A DNA stretch of 64,000 nucleotides from Halocaridina rubra (GCA_037179515.1 JAXCGZ010021106.1:16150-80149); one strand, 5' to 3'. Positions 26,541 through 47,850 are shown, numbered from the stretch's first letter. The notes: generated by a model from the letters alone, not told the origin. Numbers and translations are program-made.

Positions 26541-26543
<3 letters not shown>
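26046..26543 (+). mobile_element. Dispersed repeat family B, ends in TTATTCTGAGAACTAAGTG
   Basis: About 500 bp runs from TAGATTTAGGCATTGCA-like sequence through TTTTTAGTCTTGCTTTGGTT and CAGATAGAGATTCGTTCTCC to a terminus that, reversed, reads CAC-T-GTTCTCAGAATAACGCC against (TA)n. Other copies are at 36566 (+), 45370 (+), 46393 (-) and 51467/54421 (-, split). In three copies it is joined to the same CR1 fragment. The TA-flanked terminus suggests a DNA transposon. No transposase is seen. Confidence 0.65.

Positions 26544-26636
<93 letters not shown>
26544..26636. repeat. (TA)n microsatellite, about 93 bp
   Basis: A TA run lies between the family-B terminus and a Penelope-like relic. Confidence 0.98.
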
Positions 26637-29185
<2,549 letters not shown>

Positions 29186-31028
29186 CTAAATGCTAAAATG
29201 AAGCCACGAGTGAGGTTGGGGAATCTGTAATATGAACATAGTGGCATTCAGTTAGAATGCGTTCATTCCTAAGTATAGCAGATATAAGCTATAAGGTTGG
29301 ATTCCTTTTAACCTTCTGTGGTGTAGTGGTAGCGCCTTGACTTAGTAATCATAAGTCCTAGGTTCGAGTCCCGGTCGGGGTAAAAAATGATTCATGTTTT
29401 CACATATGTAATGTGCTTATTTGATAATTTCATGGCCCGAATGAGATTGGGAATTGAATTAAATGCTAAAATGAAGCCACGAGTGAGGTTGGGGAATCTG
29501 TAATATGAACATAGTGGCATTCAGTTAGAATGCGTTCATTCCTAAGTATAGCAGATATAAGCTATAAGGTTGGATTCCTTTTAACCTTCTGTGGTGTAGT
29601 GGTAGCGCCTTGACTTAGTAATCATAAGTCCTAGGTTCGAGTCCCGGTCGGGGTAAAAAATGATTCATGTTTTCACATATGTAATGTGCTTATTTGATAA
29701 TTTCATGGCCCGAATGAGATTGGGAATTGAATTAAATGCTAAAATGAAGCCACGAGTGAGGTTGGGGAATCTGTAATATGAACATAGTGGCATTCAGTTA
29801 GAATGCGTTCATTCCTAAGTATAGCAGATATAAGCTATAAGGTTGGATTCCTTTTAACCTTCTGTGGTGTAGTGGTAGCGCCTTGACTTAGTAATCATAA
29901 GTCCTAGGTTCGAGTCCCGGTCGGGGTAAAAAATGATTCATGTTTTCACATATGTAATGTGCTTATTTGATAATTTCATGGCCCGAATGAGATTGGGAAT
30001 TGAATTAAATGCTAAAATGAAGCCACGAGTGAGGTTGGGGAATCTGTAATATGAACATAGTGGCATTCAGTTAGAATGCGTTCATTCCTAAGTATAGCAG
30101 ATATAAGCTATAAGGTTGGATTCCTTTTAACCTTCTGTGGTGTAGTGGTAGCGCCTTGACTTAGTAATCATAAGTCCTAGGTTCGAGTCCCGGTCGGGGT
30201 AAAAAATGATTCATGTTTTCACATATGTAATGTGCTTATTTGATAATTTCATGGCCCGAATGAGATTGGGAATTGAATTAAATGCTAAAATGAAGCCACG
30301 AGTGAGGTTGGGGAATCTGTAATATGAACATAGTGGCATTCAGTTAGAATGCGTTCATTCCTAAGTATAGCAGATATAAGCTATAAGGTTGGATTCCTTT
30401 TAACCTTCTGTGGTGTAGTGGTAGCGCCTTGACTTAGTAATCATAAGTCCTAGGTTCGAGTCCCGGTCGGGGTAAAAAATGATTCATGTTTTCACATATG
30501 TAATGTGCTTATTTGATAATTTCATGGCCCGAATGAGATTGGGAATTGAATTAAATGCTAAAATGAAGCCACGAGTGAGGTTGGGGAATCTGTAATATGA
30601 ACATAGTGGCATTCAGTTAGAATGCGTTCATTCCTAAGTATAGCAGATATAAGCTATAAGGTTGGATTCCTTTTAACCTTCTGTGGTGTAGTGGTAGCGC
30701 CTTGACTTAGTAATCATAAGTCCTAGGTTCGAGTCCCGGTCGGGGTAAAAAATGATTCATGTTTTCACATATGTAATGTGCTTATTTGATAATTTCATGG
30801 CCCGAATGAGATTGGGAATTGAATTAAATGCTAAAATGAAGCCACGAGTGAGGTTGGGGAATCTGTAATATGAACATAGTGGCATTCAGTTAGAATGCGT
30901 TCATTCCTAAGTATAGCAGATATAAGCTATAAGGTTGGATTCCTTTTAACCTTCTGTGGTGTAGTGGTAGCGCCTTGACTTAGTAATCATAAGTCCTAGG
31001 TTCGAGTCCCGGTCGGGGTAAAAAATGA

Positions 31029-31033
<5 letters not shown>
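29186..31033 (+). repeat. Right arm of palindrome: seven 273-bp tRNA-like units, plus orientation
   Basis: The landmark GTGTAGTGGTAGCG occurs at 29321, 29594, 29867, 30140, 30413, 30686 and 30959, a constant 273 bp. The 51-bp segment 29186-29236 is the unpaired spacer between the arms. The arm ends at ATGATTCAT (31033), mirroring 27388, and (TA)n follows. Near-identity among units indicates recent amplification or homogenisation. Confidence 0.97.
29312..29382 (+). other. Representative tRNA-like segment (71 nt), repeated at +273 steps
   Basis: It folds as a degenerate tRNA: D stem GTGT/GCGC around AGTGGTA, anticodon-like stem GACTTA/TAAGTC with loop GTAATCA (U33 present, anticodon would be AAT), and T arm CTAGG-TTCGAGT-CCCGG with one A-C mismatch. 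The acceptor pairing CCTTCTG/TCGGGGT is weak, with mismatches. The A box (TAGTGGTAGCG) and B box (GGTTCGAGTCC) are good Pol III promoter matches. The poor acceptor stem argues against a functional tRNA. Copies on this strand start at 29585, 29858, 30131, 30404, 30677 and 30950. Confidence 0.7.

Positions 31034-31100
<67 letters not shown>
31034..31100. repeat. (TA)n microsatellite, about 67 bp
   Basis: A TA run joins the tRNA-like palindrome to the next Tigger derivative. Confidence 0.98.
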
Positions 31101-31103
<3 letters not shown>

Positions 31104-32548
31104 TTGCCTCACTTACCGCGGTAGTTCGGTTCCGGGACCCGGCGCTAACCCGGGAATCTGTGGTGTAGAGATCAGCCTATATGTACATAGATATTTTAAT
31201 GTAATTTTACGTTTACACTGTATAAACCCTCCCTGTACTGTTAAAAAAACACCCTTTACATTATAAATAACAGCAAGCCACGTAATTTTTTTATGAAAGT
31301 GATAGGAAAACTTACCATGAATGAGGTGATGATGACTTGACATTAATAGGTTCCATATTTTACAATAATTTTTACGTTTACGTAAAATAGCGGCCGACAT
31401 CCACAAACTTTTTTCCTTCTTTTAACATATCTAAGAGTTTCACTTTATCTAAAATGGTTAACATTTTCCTTTGCTGCTTAGGCTCACTACAAGAAGCCTT
31501 AGAAGATGAAGGATGCTTGGGAGGCATTGCAAAGGTTAAAATATGTGAGTAAAAAAATCACAAGCAAAACATATTAATAATAATAAGCACAACAAGAATG
31601 GCGCACACGAGTGAGGCGAGACAATGGAAGATGTTGGAAGCCTTTGTCCGAAACGCTGATAGCGGTATCGTATTTTACATGTTGCAATATTGTTAGTATT
31701 TATGGTTTTTACTATTTTTTACTGTTATATTATTCTTAGCCTAAGAAATACGTTTTTTTTATCAATAAAATCATGAAACTACTGGAAATATAAATATATA
31801 TGCTAGCTCACGTAGCTTCGACCCCAATACATTGTACGCTATCGAACACAAGCAAAACGTGAGTTAGACTGAAGGAGTCTTTGTCCAAAACGCTGATAGC
31901 GGTATCGTATTTTACATGTTGCAATACTGTTAGTTTTTATGTTTTTTACTATTTTTTACTGTTTTATTATTCTTAGGCTAATAAATACGTTTATTTTTCA
32001 ATAAAATCATGAAACTACTGGAAATATAAATATATATGCTACCTCACGTAGCTGCGATCCCAATACATTGTACGCTATCGAACACTATTTCGTATGATGC
32101 AATACTGTGAGTTATACTGTACGTACGTATATCATTCGGTTATTAGTACAATGTATATTAATTTAAAATTCATCTACTTATTTGATGATTGTACAAAATG
32201 TATTGTATTTATTCACTGTAATTTGGACCAAATATTCCTTTTGTGAAGATTATACTGTACTTTTCAAAAGAGAAGGTCAATAAACGTATCTATCTATCTT
32301 CATTTATGTTTTTTACTATTTTTTATTGTTTTATTATTCGTAGGCTGGGAAATAATTTTTTTTTTATCAATTAGATAATGAAATATGTTTTTTTTTTCAA
32401 TTAAAAAAAATGAAAATACTGAGAATTTTTTTTTAATATTTTAATATTTTTACATATACCCATGAAATAAAATAATAATTTATCCCAAAAAAAACCGCGA
32501 CAGAGTGAGAAAGCGAACCAGGAAGCGCGAATAACTGAGGTAACACTG
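31101..32548 (-). mobile_element. Tigger deletion derivative, minus orientation
   Basis: The left terminus (A)GTGTTGCCTCACTTACCGCG and the right terminus ...ATAACTGAGGTAACACTG are the Tigger inverted repeats, each against (TA)n. The left terminal C appears altered (TATAGTG instead of TACAGTG). It contains about one 160-bp-type unit (31190-31380), a transposase N-terminal remnant on the minus strand, and then the AT-rich 5' region with repeated TCATGAAACTACTGGAAATA blocks (31770 and 32010). Most of the transposase is deleted. Confidence 0.8.
31375..31530 (-). pseudogene. Tigger transposase N-terminal remnant
   Basis: The minus strand from about 31529 reads MPPKHPSSSKASCSEPKQQR and then KMLTILDKVKLLDMLKEGK, the start of the CENP-B/psq helix-turn-helix DNA-binding domain seen at 49152. 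It ends after about 50 codons at VDVGRYF, where the tandem-repeat region begins, marking an internal deletion of the rest of the gene. Confidence 0.8.

Positions 32549-34194
<1,646 letters not shown>

Positions 34195-34276
<82 letters not shown>
34195..34276. repeat. (TA)n microsatellite, about 80 bp
   Basis: A TA run, with a short TG start, separates two Tigger derivatives. Confidence 0.98.
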
Positions 34277-34279
<3 letters not shown>

Positions 34280-34535
34280 TAATCCCCCGCTTTATCGCGG
34301 ATCACCTATCGCGGATTCACTGTATCGCGGGTTTTTTTGGAGAGTTTTTTTTTCTGGGGATATTAAAAAATCTTAAAATTTCAAGAAATAAAAATTTTCA
34401 GTATTTTCAATATTTTATTGAAAAAAAAATTTCATTATTTTATTGATAAAAACAAATGTATTTCCCAGCCTAAGAATAATAAAACAGTAAGAAATAGTAA
34501 AAAAAAAACATAAATTTGAACATGTAACATGTAAC

Positions 34536-34870
34536 ATGGTGACAGTCTTTAAATTCCTTCATGGTTATGATAGAGTGGATAGGGATCGATATTTTGATAT
34601 GGCTGGCTCTAGAACTAGAGGTCATAGTTTGAAGCTTCGTAAGAAAACTTCTTTGCAGGATGTAAGGAAATACTTTTTCAGTGTAAGAGTAGTTGATAAT
34701 TGGAATTCGCTAAGCGAGGAGGTAGTTAATGCTATCTCAATCCATAGTTTTAAGGACAGGTATGATAAGTATCACTAAGTCTAAAATGGAACCGATGAGG
34801 AGACGGGAAGATACGAGCTTTGGGCTCTTTCCCGTAAACACAATTAGGTAATCTCAATTAGGTAATCACC
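34536..34870 (+). pseudogene. 5'-truncated CR1/L2-like ORF2 end plus 3' UTR, nested in Tigger
   Basis: An 80-codon frame (MVTVFKFLHGYDRVDRDRYF ... SFKDRYDKYH) matches the last 81 codons of the ORF at 19275-22097 with only a few differences (for example Cys to Ser in KKTSLQ and Thr to Ile near the end). The same 3' UTR follows, ending with two AATTAGGTAATC tails. It is a classic 5'-truncated retrotransposition product. Confidence 0.9.
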
Positions 34871-35547
34871 ATAGAAAGTACGATACCGGTATCAGCGTTT
34901 CGGAAAATGCAAAGGGTCGCACCTACGTGAGCTAGCATATATTAAAATTTCCAGTAGTTTCATGATTTTATTGATTAAAAAATGTATTTCTTAGACTAAG
35001 AATAATAAAACAGTAAAAAATAGTAAAAAACATATATACTCATAGTATTGCACCATGTAAAATACGATACCGGTATCAGCGTTTCAGAAAATGAAAAGGG
35101 TCTCACCTACGTGAGCTAGTACATATTGAAATTTTCATTATTTTATTGATAAAACAAGTATTTCCTAGCCTAAGAATAAAAAAGCAGTAAAAAAAGAGTA
35201 AAAATCATAAATTTAAACATATAACTCTCAGTATTACACTATGTGAAATTCTGTCCAATAGCGTACAGTGTATTGACATCTTGGAAAACGCAAAGGCTCG
35301 CACCTACGTGAGATAGTTCATGGAATGCTATTGGATGAGAGGGTGGGAGACGACGAATCACATAACTGTTTTTCTATATGTTCTGTATCATGGGGTCTGA
35401 GTGGCTTTTTGACTGAAGCTTGGTTCTCCCACCATCTTCCATTGTCTCGCCTCACTCGTTCAGTCTAACTCACATGTGCCCCGTTTGCGTTGTGCTTATT
35501 ATGTTGTGCTTGTGATTTTTTTTACTCTTGTATTTCAACCTTTGCAA

Positions 35548-35706
35548 TGCCTCCCAAACGTCCTTCATATTCTAAGGCTTCTGGTAGTGAGCTTAAGCGG
35601 CAAAGGAAAGATGTTAACCATAATGGATAAGGTGAAACTGTTAGATATGCTGAAAGAAGGAAGAAGGTTTGAGGATGTCGGGCGTAGGGGAGTGTTTATA
35701 CAATAA
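35548..35706 (+). pseudogene. Tigger transposase N-terminal remnant, frameshifted
   Basis: MPPKRPSYSKASGSELKRQR is followed by a one-base insertion (AAAGATG where 49215 has AAGATG). The next frame continues MDKVKLLDMLKEGRRFEDVG. It is then cut off by the tandem-repeat region. Confidence 0.8.
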
Positions 35707-36152
35707 ACTTTAAAATAATTGTAAAATACCTATGTATATGAGTATGTCATGTCATTACCACCTCATTCACGGTAAGTTTACCTATCACTTTCATATAAAT
35801 TTACGCTTGCGTGCTGTTATTTATAAAGTAAAAGTGTTTTTTTAACAGTGCAGGGAGGGTTTATACAGTAAACGTAAAAATAATTGTAAAATACCTATGT
35901 ATATGAGTATGTCATGTCATTACCACCTCATTCACAGTAAGTTTACCTATCACTTTCATATAAATTTATGCTTGCATGCTCTTATTTGTGAAGTAAAGGG
36001 TGGTTTGTTAACAGTACAGGGAGGGTTTATACAGTAAACGTAAAAATAAATGTAAAATACCTATGTACACATAGGGTGATCATACTTCGCGGAAATTCAC
36101 CTATCGCGGTCGGTCCCAGAACCTAACCCCCGTGATAAACGAGGGATCACTG

Positions 36153-37528
<1,376 letters not shown>

Positions 37529-37529
37529 G

Positions 37530-38345
37530 AGAATAACTTCTCCCCAAACTCTAGTTTTGGGATGTCTAAATGTGCGTGGTTGTAGTACGATAGAGAACAA
37601 AAGATGTGAGATTGGATATATGTTTGGTAAGAGGAGGATGGATGTATTGGCATTGTGTGAGACAAAGATGAAAGGAAAAGGCGAAGTGGCATTTGGTGAT
37701 GTGACGGGTAGAGTGTCGGGGGTTGAAAGGGGGAGAGCGAGAGAAGGTGTGGCATTACTGCTGAGTGAATGGATGGTAAATAAGGTAGTGGAATGGAAAG
37801 AAGTGTCATCTAGGCTGATGTGGGTGAGGGTTAGGATAGGTAGGGAATGTTGGGCCTTTGTTAGTGCGTATGGGCCAGGATGTGAGAGAAGTGAGGAAGA
37901 GCGGGATGAATTCTGGAATGAGTTAACTAGGTGTGTGGATGGTCTGAGTAGAAGGAACAATGTAGTTGTGTTGGGTGACTTGAATGCCAGAGTGGGTGAT
38001 GGAGAGGTAGAAAGTGTTGTAGGAAAGTATGGGGTACCAGGTGGGAATGAGAGTGGCGAGAGACAGCTAGATATGTGCGTGGAGCAAGAGTTGGTGATAG
38101 GTAATAGTTTAAAAAAAAAAAAGTTAATAAATAAGTATATATGGATGAGAGTGGTAAATGGAAGAGTGAAAGAAAGAGCATTGATGGATTATATGTTGGT
38201 AGCAAAGAGCATGATTGGCAGAGTGAAAGATGTGCATGCATTTAGGGATGTGGCTGTTGGGATGTCTGATCATTTTTTGGTTGAAGCAAAGGTGGTAGTA
38301 GCAAAAGAGTGGGGAAATAGAGTGGGGGGATGGAGAAGAGACAGG
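37530..38345 (+). pseudogene. RTE-like endonuclease domain
   Basis: The open frame of about 268 codons shows LGCLNVRG (strand 1), [12 protein letters not shown] (catalytic Glu), VVLGDLNARVGDGE (Asp-Asn) and GMSDHFLVEAKV (Asp-His), the exonuclease-endonuclease-phosphatase landmarks in order. A run of twelve A bases at about 38109 encodes KKKK and is a possible indel site. The frame is lost near 38345, where the linker continues in another frame. Confidence 0.85.
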
Positions 38346-39045
38346 AATATCAGGACAGGTTGAGAGTGGCATATGACAGGGTAAAAGAAAAAGAAATTGG
38401 GGAGTTAGAGGAGGAATGGGGATTGATGAAAGAAGGTTTTGTGGGACATGCAAGTGATGTGTGTGGAAAGAGGTTTGTTGGAAGTGGCATGAGGAGGGGC
38501 AGCGAGTGGTGGAATGAAGGGGTGAAAATGAAGGTGGAAGAGAAAAAGAGGGCTTTTGAGGAATGGCTGCAGTGTAAAAGTAGGGAGAAGTATGAAAGAT
38601 ATAGGGAGAAAAATGTGAAAACCAAGCAGAAGGTAGAGGAAGAGAAGAGGTTGGCAAATATTAGGTGGGGACAGGATTTTAGTAGGTCATATGAGGAGAA
38701 CAAAAAGAAGTTTTGGAAAGAAGTGAAGAGAGTAAGGAAGAGTGGATCGAGGATGGAAGAGACAGTGAAAGATGTGAATGGACAGCTGTTAAGAGGGAAC
38801 GATGCAAGGAAATGATGGGCAGCATATTTTGAATGCTTGCTGAATATTGAGGAAGATAGAGAGGCAGCAATAGTGGCAGTGGGGGGTGTTCAAGTGCCAG
38901 TAATGGAAGATGAAAATGAGAAAGAGATACAAGAGAGGAGGTGAAAAGGGCATTGTATGATGCGAAAGCAGGTAAAGCACCTGGAATGGATGGTGTGAGA
39001 ACGGAGATGTTGAACGGAGGGGGTGTGACTGCATTGGAATGGTTA
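38330..39045 (+). pseudogene. Linker between endonuclease and RT of the RTE-like element
   Basis: The frame 38330-38815 is rich in Glu, Lys and Arg and predicted helical (EEWLQCKSREKYERYREKN). It ends at a TGA (38813-38815) followed in the same frame by WAAYFECLLNIEED, the conserved 'W.eyF..Ll' start of the RT region. After a frameshift near 38930, VKRALYDAKAGKAPGMDGVR-like sequence follows, the usual RT entry motif. Confidence 0.7.
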
Positions 39046-39049
39046 GTGA

Positions 39050-41939
39050 GTGTTTAATATATGCTTTATGTTGTCAATGGTGCCAGTGGAATGGGTGATT
39101 GCTTGTATAGTGCCCCTATACAAAGGTAAGGGAGATATGTATGAATGCAGTAATTTTAGGGGTATAAGTTTGTTGAGTGTGGTAGGAAAAGTGTATGGCA
39201 GGTTACTGGTTAATAGGAGTAGGGATAAGACAGAAAATGTGATCGCGGAAGTGCAGAGTGGTTTTAGGAGAGGTAGAGGTTGTATAGATCAGATTTTTAT
39301 AGTTAGGCAGTTATGTGAGAAATATTTAGCAAAGGGTAATGATGTGTATTTTGCATTTTTGGATCTGGAGAGAGCGTATGATAGAGTTGATAGAGAGGCA
39401 ATGTGGAATGTTTTGAGATTACAGTGCTACCTCCCTTATCGCGGTAGTTCGGTTCCGGGACCAGGCGCGAACCAGGAAATCCGCGGAGTAGGTTCAGCCT
39501 ATATGTATATAGATATTTTAATGTATTTTTACGTTTACAATGTATAAACCCTCCCAGTACTGTTAAAAAAACACTCTTTACATTATAAATAACACCAAGC
39601 AACGTAATTTTTTATGAAAGTGATAGGAAAACTTACCGTGAATAAAATGATGATGACTTGACATACATAGGTACAGTATTTTACAATAATTTTTACGTTT
39701 ACGTAAAATAGCGGCCGACATCCACAAACTTTTTTCCTTCTTTCAACATATTTAAGAGTTTCACTTTATCTACAATGGTTAACATTTTCCTTTGCCACTT
39801 AGGCTCACTACAAGAAGCCTTAGAAGATGAAGGATGCTTGGGAGGCATTGCAAAGGTTAAAATATGCGAGTAAAAAAATCACAAGCAAAACATATTAACA
39901 TATATATATATATGTTAATGGCGCACACGAGTGAGGCGAGACAATGGAAGATGGTGGAAGCCTTTGTCCGAAACGCTGATAGCGGTATCGTATTTTACAT
40001 GTTGCAATACTGTTAGTATTTATGTTTTTTACTATTTTTTACTGTTTTATTTTTCTTAGGCTAAGGAATACATTTTTTTTATCAATAAAATCATGAAACT
40101 ACTGGAAATATAAATATATATATGCTAGCTCACGTAGCTGCGACCCCAATACATTGTACACTATCGAACACAAGCAAAACGTTTAATAAGCACAACGTGA
40201 ACGGCGCACACGTGAGTTAGACTGAACGAGTCTTTGTCCAAAACGCTGATAGCAGTATCGTATTTTAGATGTTGCAATACTGTTAGTATTTATGTTTTTT
40301 ACTATTTTTTACAGTTTTATTATTCTTAGGCTAATAAATACATTTTTTTATTAATAAAATCATGAAACTACTGGAAATATAAATATATATGCTAGCTCAT
40401 GTAGATGCGACCTCAATACATTGTACGCTATCGAACACTATTTCGCATGATGTAATACTGTGAGTTATACTGTACGTACGTATATCATTCAGTTATTAGT
40501 ACAATGTATATTAAATTAAAATTCATTTACTTATTTGATGATTGTACAAAATCTATTGTATTTATTCATTGTAATTTGGACCAAATATTCCTTTTGTAAA
40601 GATTATACTGTACTTTTCAAAAGAGGTGGTCAATAAACGTATCTATCTATCTATCTATCTAAATTTATGTGTTTTACTATTTTTTACTGTTTTATTATTC
40701 GTAGCCTGGGAATAATTTTTTTTAATCAATTAGATAATGAAATATGTTTTTTTTTCAATAAAAAAAATGAAAATACTGAGAATTTTTTTTTTTTTAATAT
40801 TTTAATATTTTTGCATATACCCATGAAATAAAACAATAATTTATCCAAAAAAAAAAAAACGCGATACAGTGAGAACGCGAACCAAGAAACGCGAATAACC
40901 GGGGGAACACTGTATATGGAATTAATGGTAAATTGTTGCATGCAGTGAAGAGTTTGTATGAAGGGAGTAGCGCTTGTGTTAGGGTAGGGCATGAAGTGAG
41001 TGAGTGGTTTCCAGTGAGTGTGGGACTGAGACAGGGATGTGTGATGTCACCATGGCTGTTCAATTTGTATATTGATGGAGTTGTAAGAGAGGTGCATGAG
41101 CGAGTGTGTGGTCGAGGTTTGAGAATTTTAGATGGGGATGATAATGAGTGGGAGCTGAATCAGTTGCTGTTTGCAGATGATACTGTGGTGGAGGCAGATT
41201 CAGAGGAAAAGCTGTGTCGGTTAGTGTCAGAATTTGGAATGGTGTGTGAGAGAAGGAAGTTGCAAGTGAATGTGGGAAAGAGTAAGGTTATGAGGTGTAC
41301 AAGAAATGAGGATGGTGCTGGATTGAATGTTATGTTGAATGGAGAGACACTTGAGGAAGTTGATCAGTTTAAGTATTTAGGCTCGGTTATAGCTGCAAAT
41401 GGTGGAGTGGAAGCAGATATGTGTCACAGAGTGAATGAAGGATGTAAAGTCTTGGGTGTGTTGAAAGGAGTGATGAAGATTAAAGGGTTGGAAATGAATG
41501 TTAAAAAGTTTTGTATGAGAAACTCGTTGTGCTAACTGTGATGTATGGATCAGAGCTATGGGGTGTGAAAGTAAGTGAGAGACGGAAACAAAATGTATTT
41601 GAGATGAAATGCCTGAGGAGTATGACTGGTGTATCTCGGTTGGATAGGATTAGGAATGAAGTGGTGAGAGCAAGAACGGGTGTGAGGAGAGAAATTGCAG
41701 GCAGAGTAGATATGAATGTTCTGAGATGGTTTGGCCATGTGGAAAGGATGGATGATGAAAGACTGCTGAAAAAGGTGATGAATGCGAGAGTTGATGGGAG
41801 AAATTCTAGGGGGAGGCCTAGGTTTGGATGGATGGATGGAGTAAGGAGAGCCCTGAATGATAGGAGGATGGATGTGAGGGAAGCAAGCGAGCGTGCTAGA
41901 AATAGGAATGAGTGGCGAGCGCTTGTGACGCAGCTCTGA
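39050..41939 (+). pseudogene. RTE-like reverse transcriptase, interrupted at 39421-40914
   Basis: Before the insertion: VIACIVPLYKGKGDMYECSN, FRGISLLSVVGKVYGRLL, QSGFRRGRGCIDQIF and FAFLDLERAYDRVDRE (first catalytic Asp). After the insertion the same frame continues with GLRQGCVMSPWLFNLYIDG and LLFADDTVVEADS (Asp pair, about 41170-41205), then FKYLGSVIAANGG. A frameshift near 41511 leads to LTVMYGSELWGV and the C-terminal block LRWFGHVERMDDERLLKKV, ending at the stop 41937-41939. Removing the insert and one TA keeps the codon phase across the join, so the gene was open there when the Tigger landed. Confidence 0.85.
39422..40912 (-). mobile_element. Tigger deletion derivative inserted in the RTE-like RT
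   Basis: The termini CAGTGCTACCTCCCTTATCG and ...ATAACCGGGGGAACACTG are flanked by TA at 39420-39421 and 40913-40914. The content is nearly the same as 31101-32548: one tandem-repeat unit, a transposase N-terminal remnant on the minus strand (39705-39862, MPPKHPSSSKASCSEPK), then the AT-rich region. The shared deletion endpoints mean both copies come from one amplified non-autonomous subfamily. Short repeats (ATCT)n occur at 40639-40662. Confidence 0.9.
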
Positions 41940-42189
41940 TGGGCATCTGCTGTTACCACGGGGCTGCATCTTACAGAGGTAGCCCTGTGGTAGGGGCAGT
42001 AGGAGGAGTTGGCAGTTGGAAAGCGACACAGGTTGTGGAAGAGTCAGGAGAATGGGCTGTGGCACTCCAGCAGTGCCATCTCAACGGTCGCTAGCTCCCT
42101 CGTCATTGCCCATAGAACAAAGTAATCCCCTTTTGTATTCTTTCTTTGATGTCGGCTACCCCGCAATTAAAGGGGAAAACAGCCAAGGT

Positions 42190-45369
<3,180 letters not shown>

Positions 45370-45910
45370 ATGCATAATGATATTTTTTAACTTAGTTTTT
45401 TAGTCTTGATAACGTGTTTTACATTTAGGCATTGCATAATGAATTTTTTTTTTTCGCTTTTTAGTCTTGCTTTGGTTATTTATAATTTTTATTTTAACTG
45501 TTTACATTTGCAGATAGAGGTTCGTTTTCCTGCATCCTCCTCCTCCTCATTTACCGCTTAAGTTACTTGCTCACAGCCACCATGCACGTCCCAGTGTACT
45601 GTGTGACTGTTGCCCACCGCATAATAGAGTACAGTACAGTACTGTATGTTAATTTCTTGCTGTACAGTGAATATGAATTTTTTTTGTATACTCTAAAAAA
45701 TAGATAGATACATGGCTTTCTGCTTTGTTATGTAGTTATAAAATATGTTTTTTACTTATATCTTTGGCATGGTGTGTCTATGTAAGGTTTGGAACGTATC
45801 TATCCCCTTTATCATTGTTTCCTATGGAAAATGACTCGTTTTTTCACGCGATTTTCCATTTACCCGACACTTCTGAGAACCTATCTAGGCGTTATTCTGA
45901 GAACTAGGTG

Positions 45911-45912
<2 letters not shown>
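45370..45912 (+). mobile_element. Family-B repeat copy with partial internal duplication
   Basis: It has the same blocks as 26046 and ends TTATTCTGAGAACTAGGTG against (TA)n. A partial, more diverged version of its start and middle (TAGTCTTGCTTTTGTTAATA, GAGGTTCATTCTCC, CACTGCCACC) precedes it at 45160-45330. Confidence 0.65.

Positions 45913-45914
<2 letters not shown>

Positions 45915-45990
<76 letters not shown>
45915..45990. repeat. (TA)n microsatellite, about 76 bp
   Basis: A TA run follows the family-B terminus. Confidence 0.97.
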
Positions 45991-46885
<895 letters not shown>

Positions 46886-47220
46886 ATGACAGATTAAAAA
46901 AAACTTAATCTAAATTCTCTAGAGAGGCACAGTTAGGGGGGATATGATTGAGGTGTATCAATGGTTTAAAGGGATTAACAAAGGTGATATTAATAGTTTA
47001 AAAATTCATTATCAAACCAGAACTCGTAATGGGTAATGGATTTAATCTTGATAAATTTAGGTTCAGAAGGGAAATTGGTGAAAATTGGCTTGGTAATACC
47101 GTAGAGTATTTCTAGTAGGATAATAAATGCCAATACCTTAGACACCTTCAAATGTAGACTAGACAGACATATGACAGAGGTAGGGTGGGTATGAATAGAT
47201 TAGTGTTTATTAGAAAAATC
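46886..47220 (+). pseudogene. CR1-like RT C-terminal relic, best of three copies
   Basis: With frame changes the plus strand reads [24 protein letters not shown], then [17 protein letters not shown] and DTFKCRLDRHMTEVG, the C-terminal block of CR1-type ORF2. It belongs to a different family from the intact element at 19275, whose equivalent block reads RGDMVTVFKFLHGYDRVD and SFKDRYDKYH. Stops in every frame mark it as dead. Confidence 0.65.
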
Positions 47221-47446
47221 ATAAAAAGAAAAATAGAATAAATAAGTAGAGTAGAATAGAATAGGTTAGACATGCTGAAAATATAATTCAAAAATGGAAC
47301 TGCCTCGTGTTGTGCCAGTAAGCATGTTGCAGTGTCCCCTGTTCTTAAGTTCTTAATATTTTCAGAACACGTGTTTTGCATCCTCCTTCCATTTTCAAAT
47401 TTGTATCTGGTTTCTGAATGACAAATTTGTTAATAAAATGTATCCA

Positions 47447-47509
<63 letters not shown>

Positions 47510-47850
47510 TTCTTTACAAAAAACGAATTAAAACTTAGGTTTATTACCTTTAAAATGAGCACTGTAATGAACGTGATTAAGACTAAAGCAATAATTGTAT
47601 TTACATAATAAGATGAAAAATTTCTACCTAATTCCTGTTTAAGAGAGACATTACATAGGATTCGTGGAAAGGAAATTAATTTAACGGTCTTTTAACTCAT
47701 TAACGTTTTTTTTAAAAGTGCGTTATTATGTTAATCATTTGCTGCCCCAAACGACTCATCAGCTTGTAAAGTAACTGATGTATGCGTTGTTTGTAAGACT
47801 ATTCTCCTTTTAATATAAATATATTCTATATAATGTAAGTGAAATGAAAC
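47221..47850. other. Unassigned spacer with (TC)n at 47450-47505
   Basis: It contains a (TC)n run of about 56 bp and otherwise AT-rich sequence. No gene is recognised. Confidence 0.6.

Larger units (their letters stand above)
34277..36152 (+). mobile_element. Tigger derivative with nested CR1 fragment
   Basis: The termini CAGTAATCCCCCGCTTTATC and ...GATAAACGAGGGATCACTG are flanked by TA. Inside lie a CR1 3' fragment (34536-34870), the subterminal repeats containing TACGATACCGGTATCAGCG and CACCTACGTGAGCTAG (34880, 35060, 35260), a transposase start (35548-35706) and about two 160-bp-type units (35700-36060). The middle and end of the transposase are deleted. Confidence 0.85.

Noticed and set aside
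29312..29382. Functional tRNA-Ile(AAT) gene
   Set aside because: The acceptor stem is mostly mismatched or wobble, the T stem has an A-C pair, and the unit is a tandem satellite. I list it only as tRNA-like.
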